DNA from: Candidatus Eiseniibacteriota bacterium
GTDB lineage: Bacteria; Joyebacterota; Joyebacteria; Joyebacterales; Joyebacteraceae
Assembly (NCBI GenBank): GCA_030639555.1
Contig: DAOWCM010000049.1
Location: 1-10,988 of the forward strand
DNA length: 10,988 nt
Direction: 5' to 3'
In this document: in pieces, positions 1 to 6,488 of the stretch
Layout of the letters: each line of letters opens with the position of its first letter
Position numbering within the stretch: the first letter of the stretch is position 1
Program-made: the position numbers and the translations under genes
Notes under the pieces: model-generated
Told to the model about the DNA's origin: nothing
The model's input: the letters and a program-made list of their open reading frames with translations, nothing else
Databases searched by the model: none

Positions 1-31
1 GATCCTAGATTGCAGTCCGAGCAGACCTTTG

Positions 32-319
32 CTACTCGCCCATCACGATGTTCATGTTGCGGAGGATGTTCTCCCGCAGGCGATAAGCTCCCACGAGCTT
101 CTCGATGACCGCAGGGTCCGCTTCAAACGTGAGGAACGCGTAGTACCCGTCGTGCTCACCTCTGATCTCGTAGGAGAGCCGGCGCTTGCCCCACTTGTCC
201 CATTCCTTGATCTCGCCACCTTCCGCGGTGATGAGCTCCTCGACCTTGCCCATCTCTTCCGTGAGGCCGGCCTCGTCGAGGCTCGGGCGGAAGATGAACG
301 TGCCCTCGTAGGTCCTCAT
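32..319 (-). CDS. rpsF: 30S ribosomal protein bS6
   Basis: Encodes a 95-residue S6, the usual size. S6 is a small-subunit protein that pairs with bS18 and binds the central domain of 16S rRNA. The N-terminus MRTYEGTFIFRP is the family's opening beta strand. The middle (KEWDKWGKRRLSYEI) is the conserved strand and turn, followed by YYAFLTFEA and the RLRENILRNM helix. Two ATG codons are possible: 319 gives the family-typical MRTYEG start and 328 would add MQG. The purine-rich stretch AGGAGGAGGG lies just upstream of both, so spacing alone does not decide; I prefer 319 on homology. The reading frame continues open upstream to 442 but that part looks non-coding. S6 genes are commonly followed by ssb or rpsR, which would lie beyond the left edge; bases 1-31 hold no start codon I can identify. 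Confidence 0.95.
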   Translation of the reverse strand: MRTYEGTFIFRPSLDEAGLTEEMGKVEELITAEGGEIKEWDKWGKRRLSYEIRGEHDGYYAFLTFEADPAVIEKLVGAYRLRENILRNMNIVMGE

Positions 320-350
320 TCCCTGCATCCCTCCTCCTGGTCTGACTGCG

Positions 351-402
351 ACCCCGTCTCCCGGACGGGGTGAGGAGATCCCTGGTCCACCAAAGACCGG
401 GA
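351..402 (-). promoter_or_regulatory. Two hairpins in the rpsF 5' leader
   Basis: The 135 bases between ychF and rpsF carry two stem-loops in the transcribed sense. The proximal one pairs 351-358 with 364-371 (ACCCCGTC with GACGGGGT, 8 bp, 5-base loop CGGGA in the transcript). The distal one pairs 379-387 with 395-402 (TCCCGGTC with GACCAGGGA, 8 bp with one bulged A). Neither is followed by a T run, so they do not look like intrinsic terminators. Many bacteria have a structured rpsF leader through which the S6:S18 complex represses its own synthesis. This element could play that role, but I cannot confirm the diagnostic fold. No convincing -35/-10 pair is visible in the gap. Confidence 0.3.
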
Positions 403-454
403 CTTGCCCCTCTCCTATCACACACAACTCCAACTCCACCACAATCCCTGCACA

Positions 455-1549
455 CTAGTTGAAGTGAACGAGTACGACGTCCCCCTCGTGCACCTCGTAA
501 TCACGTCCTTCGGTTCTCAGGTGTCCGCTGTCGCGGACGGCGTGCATCGACCCCTCGTCAACGAGGTCGTCGAACGACACGACCTCGGCCCTGATGAACC
601 CCTTCTCCATGTCAGAGTGTATCCTGCCCGCTGCCTCCGCGACGGTCGTTCCAGCGGGGACCGTCCAGGCCCGCGTCTCGGGACCCTTGACCGTGAAAAA
701 CGTGACGAGCTTGAGCAGCCGGTAGCCCGCGCGGATGAGCCTGTCGAGCCCCCTCTCTCTGATACCCCAGCCCTCCAGGAACTCCCCGCGTTCTTCCTCC
801 GGCAAAGTCACGAGCTCGGCCTCGAGCGATGCCGCGATGGGCACGATCTTCCAGGTGGGCTCGCCCGTCGCAGCCGACAGTCGCTCTTTCCAGTTGTCCT
901 CGCCCGTCCCCGCATCGAGCTCGGATATGTTGGCCACTATCAGATGGTCCTTGGCCGTAAGGAAGCGGTATTCCTCGAGGAGGTCACGCTCGGTCTCGGA
1001 CAGGGTCGCGTCGCGAAGCGGCGTCCCCGCGTCCAGAGAGTCTCTCGCCTTCTCGAGTGCGTCGGCCGTCGAACCGGCCTCCTTGTCGCCTCTGGCCAGT
1101 TCCTTCCTTCGCTTCTTCAGGTTGCGCTCGCTGGTCTCGAGGTCGGCCAGCAGAAGCTCGGTCCTGATCGTCCCCAGGTCGCGTTCCGGGTCGACCGTTC
1201 CATCGACGTGAGCGACCGACGAGTCTTCGAAGCACCGCACGACGTGAGCGACCGCATCGACCTCTCTGATGTTCGCGAGGAACTTGTTCCCGAGACCCTC
1301 GCCTCTGCTGGCTCCCCGGACGAGCCCCGCAATGTCGACGAAACGAATCGCCGCTGGCGTCAGCTTCTCGGGAGCCAGAACATCCCCGAGCCTCGCGAGC
1401 CTCGGGTCCGGGACGGGGACCACGCCGACGTTCGCGTCGACCGTGCAGAACGGGTAGTTGCTGCAGTCAACGCTCGTTCCCGCAAGGGCATTGAAGAGCG
1501 TCGACTTGCCCACGTTCGGAAGGCCGATGATCCCGAGCTCGAAAGCCAC
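455..1549 (-). CDS. ychF: YchF/OLA1-family ribosome-associated ATPase
   Basis: A full-length 364-residue YchF, an Obg-related P-loop NTPase that binds ribosomes and prefers ATP over GTP. The P-loop is GLPNVGKST at residues 9-17 and G3 is DIAG at 72-75. The G4 position reads NISE (207-210) instead of NKxD, the change associated with ATP specificity in this family. NYPFC places a cysteine at residue 35, the position reported as redox-sensitive in the E. coli protein. A helical region with many charged residues (about 125-200) leads into the C-terminal TGS domain (about 281-364; FFTVKGPETRAW ... GDVVLVHF). The start is GTG at 1549, preceded by GGGAGG with a 5-base gap; the ATG four bases upstream is out of frame. 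It lies 33 bases after hppA and upstream of rpsF, and probably shares their transcript. Confidence 0.97.
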   Translation of the reverse strand: MAFELGIIGLPNVGKSTLFNALAGTSVDCSNYPFCTVDANVGVVPVPDPRLARLGDVLAPEKLTPAAIRFVDIAGLVRGASRGEGLGNKFLANIREVDAVAHVVRCFEDSSVAHVDGTVDPERDLGTIRTELLLADLETSERNLKKRRKELARGDKEAGSTADALEKARDSLDAGTPLRDATLSETERDLLEEYRFLTAKDHLIVANISELDAGTGEDNWKERLSAATGEPTWKIVPIAASLEAELVTLPEEERGEFLEGWGIRERGLDRLIRAGYRLLKLVTFFTVKGPETRAWTVPAGTTVAEAAGRIHSDMEKGFIRAEVVSFDDLVDEGSMHAVRDSGHLRTEGRDYEVHEGDVVLVHFN

Positions 1550-1582
1550 TCATGCCTCCCTGGGACTGCTTCCGTTCTCCAG

Positions 1583-3619
1583 CTACCCCTTGATGAACAG
1601 CGGGGCCAGCACAAGGGAGATGACGGACATCAGCTTGATCAGGATATTGATGGACGGCCCGACCGTGTCCTTGAGCGGATCACCGACCGTGTCACCCACC
1701 ACCGCGGCCTTGTGAGCCTCTGACCCCTTGCCTCCGAAGTGCCCCTCTTCTATGTACTTCTTGGCATTGTCCATCGCGCCGCCGGAGTTGGCCGTCTGGA
1801 TACCGAGCACCACGCCCGTCACGACGGCGCCGACCAGCAGTCCCGCCAGCGCACGCGGGTCGTAAAGGCCGACCGCCACGGGCACGAGGATCGCCATCAG
1901 CCCCGGCTTGATCATGCCCGCGCTGGCGCCTCTGGTGCTGATGTCCACGCACGTCGCGGAATCCGGCATGACCTTGCCTTCCAGAAGCCCCGGTATCTCC
2001 CTGAACTGTCTTCTGACCTCATCGATCATCCTGAAAGCGACCTTGGATACCGCCCCGAAGAGCATCGATGAGAACAGGAACGGCAACATGCCCCCGACGA
2101 GGAGACCCGCCATCACAGTCGGCTCCGACATGTCGGCGACCGTGATCCCGGCCGACACCATGTATGCGGACAGAAGGCCGATCGCGGCAAAAGCGGCCGA
2201 ACCGATGGCGAAGCCCTTGCCGATGGCGGCCGTCGTGTTTCCGACAGTGTCCAGGTGGTCGGTGACGCCCCTGACCTCCGGTGGCAACCCCGCCATCTCC
2301 GCGATGCCTCCCGCGTTGTCAGCGACGGGCCCGTAGGAATCGACCGCTACCACCATGCCCGTCGTTGCCAGCATCCCGAACGCCGCCATCGCTATGCCGT
2401 ACATACCCGCGAAGTGGTGCGCCACGATGACGGAAATGCCCAGCGCAATCACCGGCACGGCCGTGCTGCCCATGCCTGCGGCCGTCCCAGCCGTCACAGT
2501 GATGGCCGCTCCGGTCTGAGACGCTTCCGCGATGTTCTTGACGGGACGGTACTTCGACGACGTGAAGTACTCGCTCACCATCCCCACTATGACCCCGCTG
2601 ACGATGCCGGCCAGCGTTGCGTAGAAGGGGCCCAGTACGCCGTACGTCGTGCTGCCGATCGTGAACTCCGTCCCCATTGTCCTGATGATGAAGAAACTCG
2701 CCACTGCGGTCAGCCCCGCGGCGACATACGTGCCACCCATCAGGGCCGCCTGCGGGTTCTTGCGCCCCAGCACCTTGACGAAGATGATGCCCAGAATCGA
2801 CGCTGCGATCCCCGCCGCTGCGATGTTGAAGGGCAAGAGCACAAGCTTCTCAGAGATCGCCGCTCCGCTGACGAGCGCCACCGCGAGAGCCATGCTCGCG
2901 ATGATGGACTCGACGTATGATTCCAGGAGGTCTGCCCCTAACCCTGCGACGTCACCGACATTGTCGCCGACGTTGTCCGCGATCACGGCCGGGTTCCTGG
3001 GGTCGTCCTCCGGGATGCCCGCTTCTACTTTGCCAACCAGATCCGCGCCCATGTCGGCGCCCTTCGTGAAGAGGCCGCCGCCGGAGCGCGCGAACAGAGC
3101 CACGAGCGACGCACCCATCGCGTATCCATTGACGATGGCCGGGACCTGGAACAGCCAGTAGACGAGCACAAGGCCCAAGAGCGCCATGCTGGCCACGCTC
3201 ATGCCCATCACAGCGCCCGCGGAGACAGCCACTCCCAGTGCACGCTTGACGCCTCCGTCGGCCGCCGCCTGGGTTGTCCTCGCGTTGGCGCGCGTAGCGA
3301 TGCTCATTCCGATGTATCCGGCCAGCGCAGACACGACGGCGCCCAGAATGAACGCGACCGATGTCTTCCAGCTCAGCGGCAGGTCCGGGTTCCCGGACAG
3401 AGTCGGTGCCAGAGCAATGAGTCCAGCGACCACGACAACGAGCACCGAAACGTACAGATATTCCCGCTTGAGAAACGCGCGCGCGCCCTCCTGGATGGCC
3501 AGGGATATCCTCTGCATGACCTCGTTGCCGGGATCCCTCGACAACACCTCTCGAACGAGGATACCCACGAAAATGAGGCCGACGATCCCAGACGCCAGCG
3601 GAACAGCGACGTGTGTCAT
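1583..3619 (-). CDS. hppA: Membrane-bound ion-translocating pyrophosphatase (K+-dependent type)
   Basis: A 678-residue integral membrane pyrophosphatase that couples PPi hydrolysis to H+ and/or Na+ export. The family has about 16 transmembrane helices and this sequence is hydrophobic throughout. Catalytic and Mg-PPi-binding motifs are intact: DMGADLVGKVE (189-199), EDDPRNPAVIADNVGDNVGD (204-223) and GDTVGDPLKDTVGPS (642-656). The stretch GNTTAAIGKG (460-469) has Ala464 where K+-independent enzymes carry Lys, plus Gly467, so a K+-dependent enzyme is expected. The ion-gate helix reads ADLLESYVES, with Glu at both 233 and 237; ion choice (Na+, H+ or both) is therefore uncertain. The start is ATG at 3619, fused to the pth stop as TAATG, with AGGAGG 4 bases upstream, which indicates translational coupling. 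Confidence 0.97.
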   Translation of the reverse strand: MTHVAVPLASGIVGLIFVGILVREVLSRDPGNEVMQRISLAIQEGARAFLKREYLYVSVLVVVVAGLIALAPTLSGNPDLPLSWKTSVAFILGAVVSALAGYIGMSIATRANARTTQAAADGGVKRALGVAVSAGAVMGMSVASMALLGLVLVYWLFQVPAIVNGYAMGASLVALFARSGGGLFTKGADMGADLVGKVEAGIPEDDPRNPAVIADNVGDNVGDVAGLGADLLESYVESIIASMALAVALVSGAAISEKLVLLPFNIAAAGIAASILGIIFVKVLGRKNPQAALMGGTYVAAGLTAVASFFIIRTMGTEFTIGSTTYGVLGPFYATLAGIVSGVIVGMVSEYFTSSKYRPVKNIAEASQTGAAITVTAGTAAGMGSTAVPVIALGISVIVAHHFAGMYGIAMAAFGMLATTGMVVAVDSYGPVADNAGGIAEMAGLPPEVRGVTDHLDTVGNTTAAIGKGFAIGSAAFAAIGLLSAYMVSAGITVADMSEPTVMAGLLVGGMLPFLFSSMLFGAVSKVAFRMIDEVRRQFREIPGLLEGKVMPDSATCVDISTRGASAGMIKPGLMAILVPVAVGLYDPRALAGLLVGAVVTGVVLGIQTANSGGAMDNAKKYIEEGHFGGKGSEAHKAAVVGDTVGDPLKDTVGPSINILIKLMSVISLVLAPLFIKG

Positions 3620-4218
3620 TAGTCCTCCTGCGGTCCCTCGCCCTCGGGGGGGTCCGTCCTTCGATTGAACACCGTCATCGCGGCCCCGATCCCATCCCTG
3701 AGCATAAGCTCCACGGCCGCCGCTGCGCGGCTGACCATCTCGTCTACGTCCGGGCGCTCGGTGTCCGCGAAGCGGTCGAGCACGAAATCCACCATCTCAT
3801 CCCCATCGGGGGGACGGCCGACTCCGAGACGGAGACGCGCGAAGCCCTCCGTGCTCAGCCGCTCGATGATGGAGGACAGGCCCTTGTGCCCACCGGCGCT
3901 CCCCGAACCCCTGAGACGCAGTTGACCCAGTGGCAGGTCCACGTCGTCGCAGATCACGAGAAGCTCGTCCGGCGTAGCGCCCGTCTCTTCCAGAACCTGC
4001 GCGATCGCGCGGCCGCTCCCGTTCATGTAGGTGAGCGGCATCACGAACCGCACGTGGGTTCCGGCGATCTTCCCTACCCCACTCATGAAGTCGCCGCGCC
4101 CAGCCGAGAGTCGGATACCGCACCCGTCGGCCAGCCCGGCGACAACAAGGAAACCAACATTGTGGCGGGAACCCTCGTATTCCTCCCCGGGATTCCCAAG
4201 CCCGGCAATGACTCTCAC
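3619..4218 (-). CDS. pth: Peptidyl-tRNA hydrolase
   Basis: A 199-residue Pth, which cleaves the ester bond of peptidyl-tRNAs released from stalled ribosomes. The conserved N-terminus is IAGLGNPG with Asn9. The catalytic His is His19 in SRHNVGF, followed by PLTYMN with Asn66, and CDDVDLPLG with Asp91 at the position of the essential E. coli Asp93. The loop GSAGGHKGLSSI has Lys112 where E. coli has Asn114; this position varies in the family. The C-terminal tail is acidic and slightly longer than usual. The start is GTG at 4218, overlapping the rplY stop as GTGA, with AAGGAG only two bases upstream. No better start precedes the conserved strand, so coupling to rplY translation is likely. It also overlaps hppA downstream by one base. 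Confidence 0.97.
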   Translation of the reverse strand: MRVIAGLGNPGEEYEGSRHNVGFLVVAGLADGCGIRLSAGRGDFMSGVGKIAGTHVRFVMPLTYMNGSGRAIAQVLEETGATPDELLVICDDVDLPLGQLRLRGSGSAGGHKGLSSIIERLSTEGFARLRLGVGRPPDGDEMVDFVLDRFADTERPDVDEMVSRAAAAVELMLRDGIGAAMTVFNRRTDPPEGEGPQED

Positions 4219-4907
4219 TTCTCCTTGCTCTTCTCCTCGGAGGAGGTCTCCGCGGCGCCTTCCTCGGCTTCCTCGCCGGCTTCCGCGCCCTCTTCGCCCT
4301 CAACCTCTTCGCCGACCTCCGCGCCCTCCTCGACCGGCTCCACGAACAGCGTCGGCTGGAGCACCTCAACCACCGGACGATCCGCGTTGTCGAGTATCTC
4401 GATTTTATCAACCGAAATGTCACTGACGCGGATGGCGTGCTTTACCTCGAGCTCCGAGATGTCCACATCGATGTGCTCCGGGATGTCCTGAGGAAGACAC
4501 CTGACCTCGAGCTGGCGCATTGTGTGGTCGAGGATGCCGCGTCCTTCCTTCACGGCGGGCGACTCGCCTAAGAGGCTGACCGGCACGTGCATCACTACCG
4601 GTTTGTTCTCCGAGATCCGCTGCAGGTCGAGGTGAAGTATCTCACGCGTGACCGGGTCGCGCACCATGTCCCTGATGACGGCCCTCGCCGAAAGCTCCTC
4701 ACCATCCAGCCCCAGATGAATGATCACGTTCCGTCCCGATGGCGTCGAGAGCAACGCCCGGAGGTCGTTCAGCTCTATGGAGATCGGCACGCTGTTCTGC
4801 TTCTCCCCATAGAGCACCGCCGGTACCTCGCCCAGTGCCCGGGTTCGTTTGCTTCCCTGCTTCCCGGTGTCCGTCCTTCGCCGGACAGTTAGTTTGACAG
4901 TCGCCAT
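4215..4907 (-). CDS. rplY: 50S ribosomal protein bL25 (CTC/TL5 long form)
   Basis: A 230-residue L25/Ctc, which binds 5S rRNA in the large subunit. Residues 1 to about 95 are the RNA-binding L25 domain (GEVPAVLYG at 26-34, DPVTREILHLDLQRIS at 84-99). Residues 99-185 form the C-terminal beta domain found in the long CTC form, absent from the short E. coli L25. The last ~40 residues (about 190-230) are a low-complexity Glu/Gly/Ala tail ending in lysines and serines; such tails are common in long-form L25 and are probably disordered. The start is ATG at 4907, preceded by GGAGAGG with a 5-base gap. It sits 92 bases downstream of prs and overlaps pth by 4 bases, matching the prs-ctc-pth order of Bacillus. 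The 92-base gap is GC-rich, includes the palindrome CGGCCGCGGCCG (4955-4966), and shows no T-run terminator. Confidence 0.96.
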   Translation of the reverse strand: MATVKLTVRRRTDTGKQGSKRTRALGEVPAVLYGEKQNSVPISIELNDLRALLSTPSGRNVIIHLGLDGEELSARAVIRDMVRDPVTREILHLDLQRISENKPVVMHVPVSLLGESPAVKEGRGILDHTMRQLEVRCLPQDIPEHIDVDISELEVKHAIRVSDISVDKIEILDNADRPVVEVLQPTLFVEPVEEGAEVGEEVEGEEGAEAGEEAEEGAAETSSEEKSKEK

Positions 4908-4999
4908 GTGTTCCTCTCCGTGTGTCCGTGTCAGTTGCGCCTGGCCCTACCTGCCGGCCGCGGCCGCCCGCTCCGGCGCTCACCCTCGGCCCGCTCGCA

Positions 5000-5932
5000 T
5001 CAGACGAAGAGCGAGCTAACCGACTTCTCCCCGTGTATCCTGTCTATCGCTTCCCCAAGCAGCTCCGCGACTGACAGAATCCGGATCTTGTCCGACACCA
5101 AGCGCTCGCTGCCGAGCGTGTTCGTAACGACGATCTCCTGGATCACCGAGTCGGTGAGCGCCTCGACGGCGCCCTCCGCGAACAGCGCGTGAGTCGCGCC
5201 CGCCGTGACCTTGGCAGCTCCCAGCTTCGTCACGGCCGTTGCCGCCTCGATCATCGAGCTTCCCGTGCTTATGATGTCATCGATCATGATGACGTGCTTG
5301 CCCTCCACGTCACCGACGACGTTCATCACCTCGGTCGCGTCCGGTCTCGGCCGCCGCTTGTCGACGAAGCCGAGCGACGCACCGAGTCGCTTCGCGAATG
5401 CTCTTCCCATCTTGATGCTTCCGATGTCCGGCGACATGACGACGAGGTCGTTCCCGGCGTGCTCGTCGAAGTAACGAAGGAGCACGGGCGCCGCGTAGAT
5501 GTGATCCATCGGTATGTCGAAGAACCCCTGGATCTGCGGGGCGTGAAGGTCCATCGTCAAGATCCTGTCGGCTCCTGCGACGGTCACCAGATTCGCGACA
5601 AGCTTCGCTGTTATGGCCACCCGCGGTCGGTCCTTGCGGTCCTGCCTCGCGTAGCCGAAGTAGGGCAACACCGCCGTGATCCGCCGTGCCGACGCCCTCT
5701 TCAGGGCGTCCAGCATTATCAGAAGCTCGAACAGGTTCTCCGCCGGAGGGGCCGTCGGCTGCACTACGAACGCGTCCATGCCGCGGACGTTCTCGGAGAT
5801 ACTGACGCTGATCTCACCGTCTCTGAATCTCCCGACCACGGCCTCACCCAACCTGAGACCCAGGTACCCCGCGATCTCCTCCGCGAGAGCCCGGTTCGCA
5901 TTACCGCTGAAAAGACCCAGTTCGTTAGGCAT
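5000..5932 (-). CDS. prs: Ribose-phosphate pyrophosphokinase (PRPP synthase)
   Basis: A 310-residue class I PRPP synthase that makes PRPP from ribose-5-phosphate and ATP for nucleotide, His and Trp synthesis. Visible motifs: FRDGE (36-40); the ATP-contacting loop ARQDRK (95-100); the metal/ATP segment DLHAPQIQGFF (128-138); KRRPRPD (192-198); and the PRPP-binding loop DDIISTGSS (218-226). Length is normal and no key residue is missing. Two adjacent starts exist, GTG at 5935 and ATG at 5932. I choose the ATG because GGAGG lies 7 bases upstream of it, against 4 for the GTG. A small hairpin (5957-5961 with 5967-5971) sits in the leader between tRNA-Gln and prs. PRPP is also the donor substrate of the UbiA-type enzyme encoded upstream at 7532-8422. 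Confidence 0.97.
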   Translation of the reverse strand: MPNELGLFSGNANRALAEEIAGYLGLRLGEAVVGRFRDGEISVSISENVRGMDAFVVQPTAPPAENLFELLIMLDALKRASARRITAVLPYFGYARQDRKDRPRVAITAKLVANLVTVAGADRILTMDLHAPQIQGFFDIPMDHIYAAPVLLRYFDEHAGNDLVVMSPDIGSIKMGRAFAKRLGASLGFVDKRRPRPDATEVMNVVGDVEGKHVIMIDDIISTGSSMIEAATAVTKLGAAKVTAGATHALFAEGAVEALTDSVIQEIVVTNTLGSERLVSDKIRILSVAELLGEAIDRIHGEKSVSSLFV

Positions 5933-5984
5933 CACGTCTCCTCCGGAAGACGCCCAGCGTGTCGCCCACGCCGATATAGCTACA

Positions 5985-6014
5985 CCGCCCCAGCAATCGA
6001 TCTGGCTGGGGCGG
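5985..6014 (-). repeat. Inverted repeat linking the tRNA-Gln acceptor 3' strand and its trailer
   Basis: A perfect 10-bp inverted repeat: CCGCCCCAGC at 5985-5994 and GCTGGGGCGG at 6005-6014, with a 10-base loop containing ATCGAT. The right arm is inside tRNA-Gln and covers the 3' acceptor strand, the discriminator base and the first C of CCA. In the precursor RNA the trailer copy could therefore pair with the acceptor 3' strand in competition with the tRNA's own 5' strand. The trailer arm also repeats, in direct orientation, the tRNA 5' end plus two leader bases (GCTGGGGCG, 6070-6078 and 5986-5994 on the minus strand, 84 bases apart). No T run follows, so a classic intrinsic terminator is unlikely. 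Confidence 0.7.
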
Positions 6015-6076
6015 GAGGATTCGAACCTCCGATGCGGGATCCAAAGTCCCGTGTCTTGCCACTTGACGACGCCCCA
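6003..6076 (-). tRNA. tRNA-Gln (anticodon UUG)
   Basis: Folds as a complete cloverleaf on the minus strand. The acceptor 5' strand TGGGGCG (6070-6076) pairs with CGCCCCA (6007-6013). The anticodon stem CGGGA/TCCCG closes the loop CTTTGGA, whose anticodon TTG is at 6042-6044 and reads CAA (Gln). The T arm GGAGG-TTCGAAT-CCTCC is canonical. The discriminator is G and CCA is encoded (6003-6005). The U1-A72 closing pair is typical of glutamine tRNAs. It starts 37 bases after the spoVG stop and ends 70 bases before prs, so it is probably processed from a shared transcript or has a promoter hidden in the spoVG 3' end; I see no clear one. Confidence 0.97.
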
Positions 6077-6117
6077 GCGACTACTTCACTAGCCGCAGAA
6101 TGCGACTACTTCACTAG
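6077..6117. repeat. 16-bp direct repeat between spoVG and tRNA-Gln
   Basis: The 16-mer GCGACTACTTCACTAG occurs perfectly at 6077-6092 and 6102-6117, 25 bases apart. The copy at 6077-6092 touches the 5' end of the mature tRNA. The other contains the spoVG stop codon (6114-6116) and its last codon bases. Between them lies CGCAGAATGCG, which can form a tiny 4-bp hairpin. This looks like a local duplication of the gene end; no mobile element is visible beside it. Confidence 0.85.
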
Positions 6118-6431
6118 TCACACAATTCATCGGCGTGCACCAGCTGCTGCTCCACCGTCTGAGGTGCGTCCCCACCAAGGGCGAGCTGACGCTCGTACTC
6201 GGCAAGAACGGCGTCCTCGATCATTTGCCGCGTCGCGTTATTGATCGGGTGAGCGATATCCCTGAACTCCCCGTCCTTGCGCCGCCGGCTAGGCATCGCA
6301 ACGAATATACCCGTGTTGCCGTCGATGACCTTGAGGCCCCTGACGACGAACGCGTTGTCGAACGTGATGCTGACGAACGCCTTCAGGCGCTCCTCGTGGC
6401 GCAGCGTCAGTCTTACTTCGGTGATCTCCAT
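6114..6431 (-). CDS. spoVG: SpoVG family nucleic-acid-binding regulator
   Basis: A 105-residue SpoVG homologue. The start MEITEVRLTL and the core LKAFVSITFDNAFVVRGLKV (residues 17-36), then DGNTGIFVAMPSRR (38-51), RDIAHPIN (57-64) and a C-terminal helix (about 65-85) fit the family closely. SpoVG proteins are small RNA/DNA-binding regulators known from sporulation, envelope and virulence control in Firmicutes, but they also occur in non-sporulating phyla; sporulation should not be inferred here. The frame is open up to 6482, but the homologous start is ATG 6431; GGAGGG lies about 10 bases upstream and GGTGA closer. The C-terminal 20 residues are less conserved. It lies 57 bases after ispE and before tRNA-Gln and prs, matching spoVG-(glmU)-prs in Bacillus with glmU absent. 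A TTGACG hexamer lies upstream (near 6471) but has no good -10 partner. Confidence 0.95.
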   Translation of the reverse strand: MEITEVRLTLRHEERLKAFVSITFDNAFVVRGLKVIDGNTGIFVAMPSRRRKDGEFRDIAHPINNATRQMIEDAVLAEYERQLALGGDAPQTVEQQLVHADELCD

Positions 6432-6488
6432 CGCTTCACCGCCCTCCGCCTGGATGAAGGGACTGGATCGACTTCGCGTCAAGCGTGG

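Noticed and set aside
1..31. Start of a further gene (ssb or rpsR) after rpsF
   Set aside because: No start codon or ribosome-binding site can be seen in these 31 bases on the minus strand.
404..1723. Long plus-strand open frame (439 codons) opposite ychF
   Set aside because: It is antisense to a clear, complete YchF, is rich in Arg/Pro/Asp as expected from a GC-rich shadow frame, has no recognisable domain and crosses into hppA.
4222..4340. Repetitive Glu-codon stretch in the rplY 3' end as a DNA repeat
   Set aside because: It encodes the acidic low-complexity tail common to long-form bL25; the repetition follows from codon use.
4955..4966. Palindrome CGGCCGCGGCCG between prs and rplY
   Set aside because: Likely a by-product of high GC; too short and without a T run to be called a terminator or operator.
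5917..5994. Second, tandem tRNA gene beginning at the GCTGGGGCG copy
   Set aside because: Only the first acceptor bases match; no T arm or anticodon stem follows and the region enters prs. At most a remnant.
5189..6244. Plus-strand open frame (351 codons) across prs, tRNA-Gln and spoVG
   Set aside because: It runs antisense through three solid genes including a tRNA; composition is shadow-like.
6440..6476. TTGACG hexamer upstream of spoVG as a promoter
   Set aside because: At 17-base spacing the -10 position reads CTTCAT, only three of six consensus matches; not enough to call.
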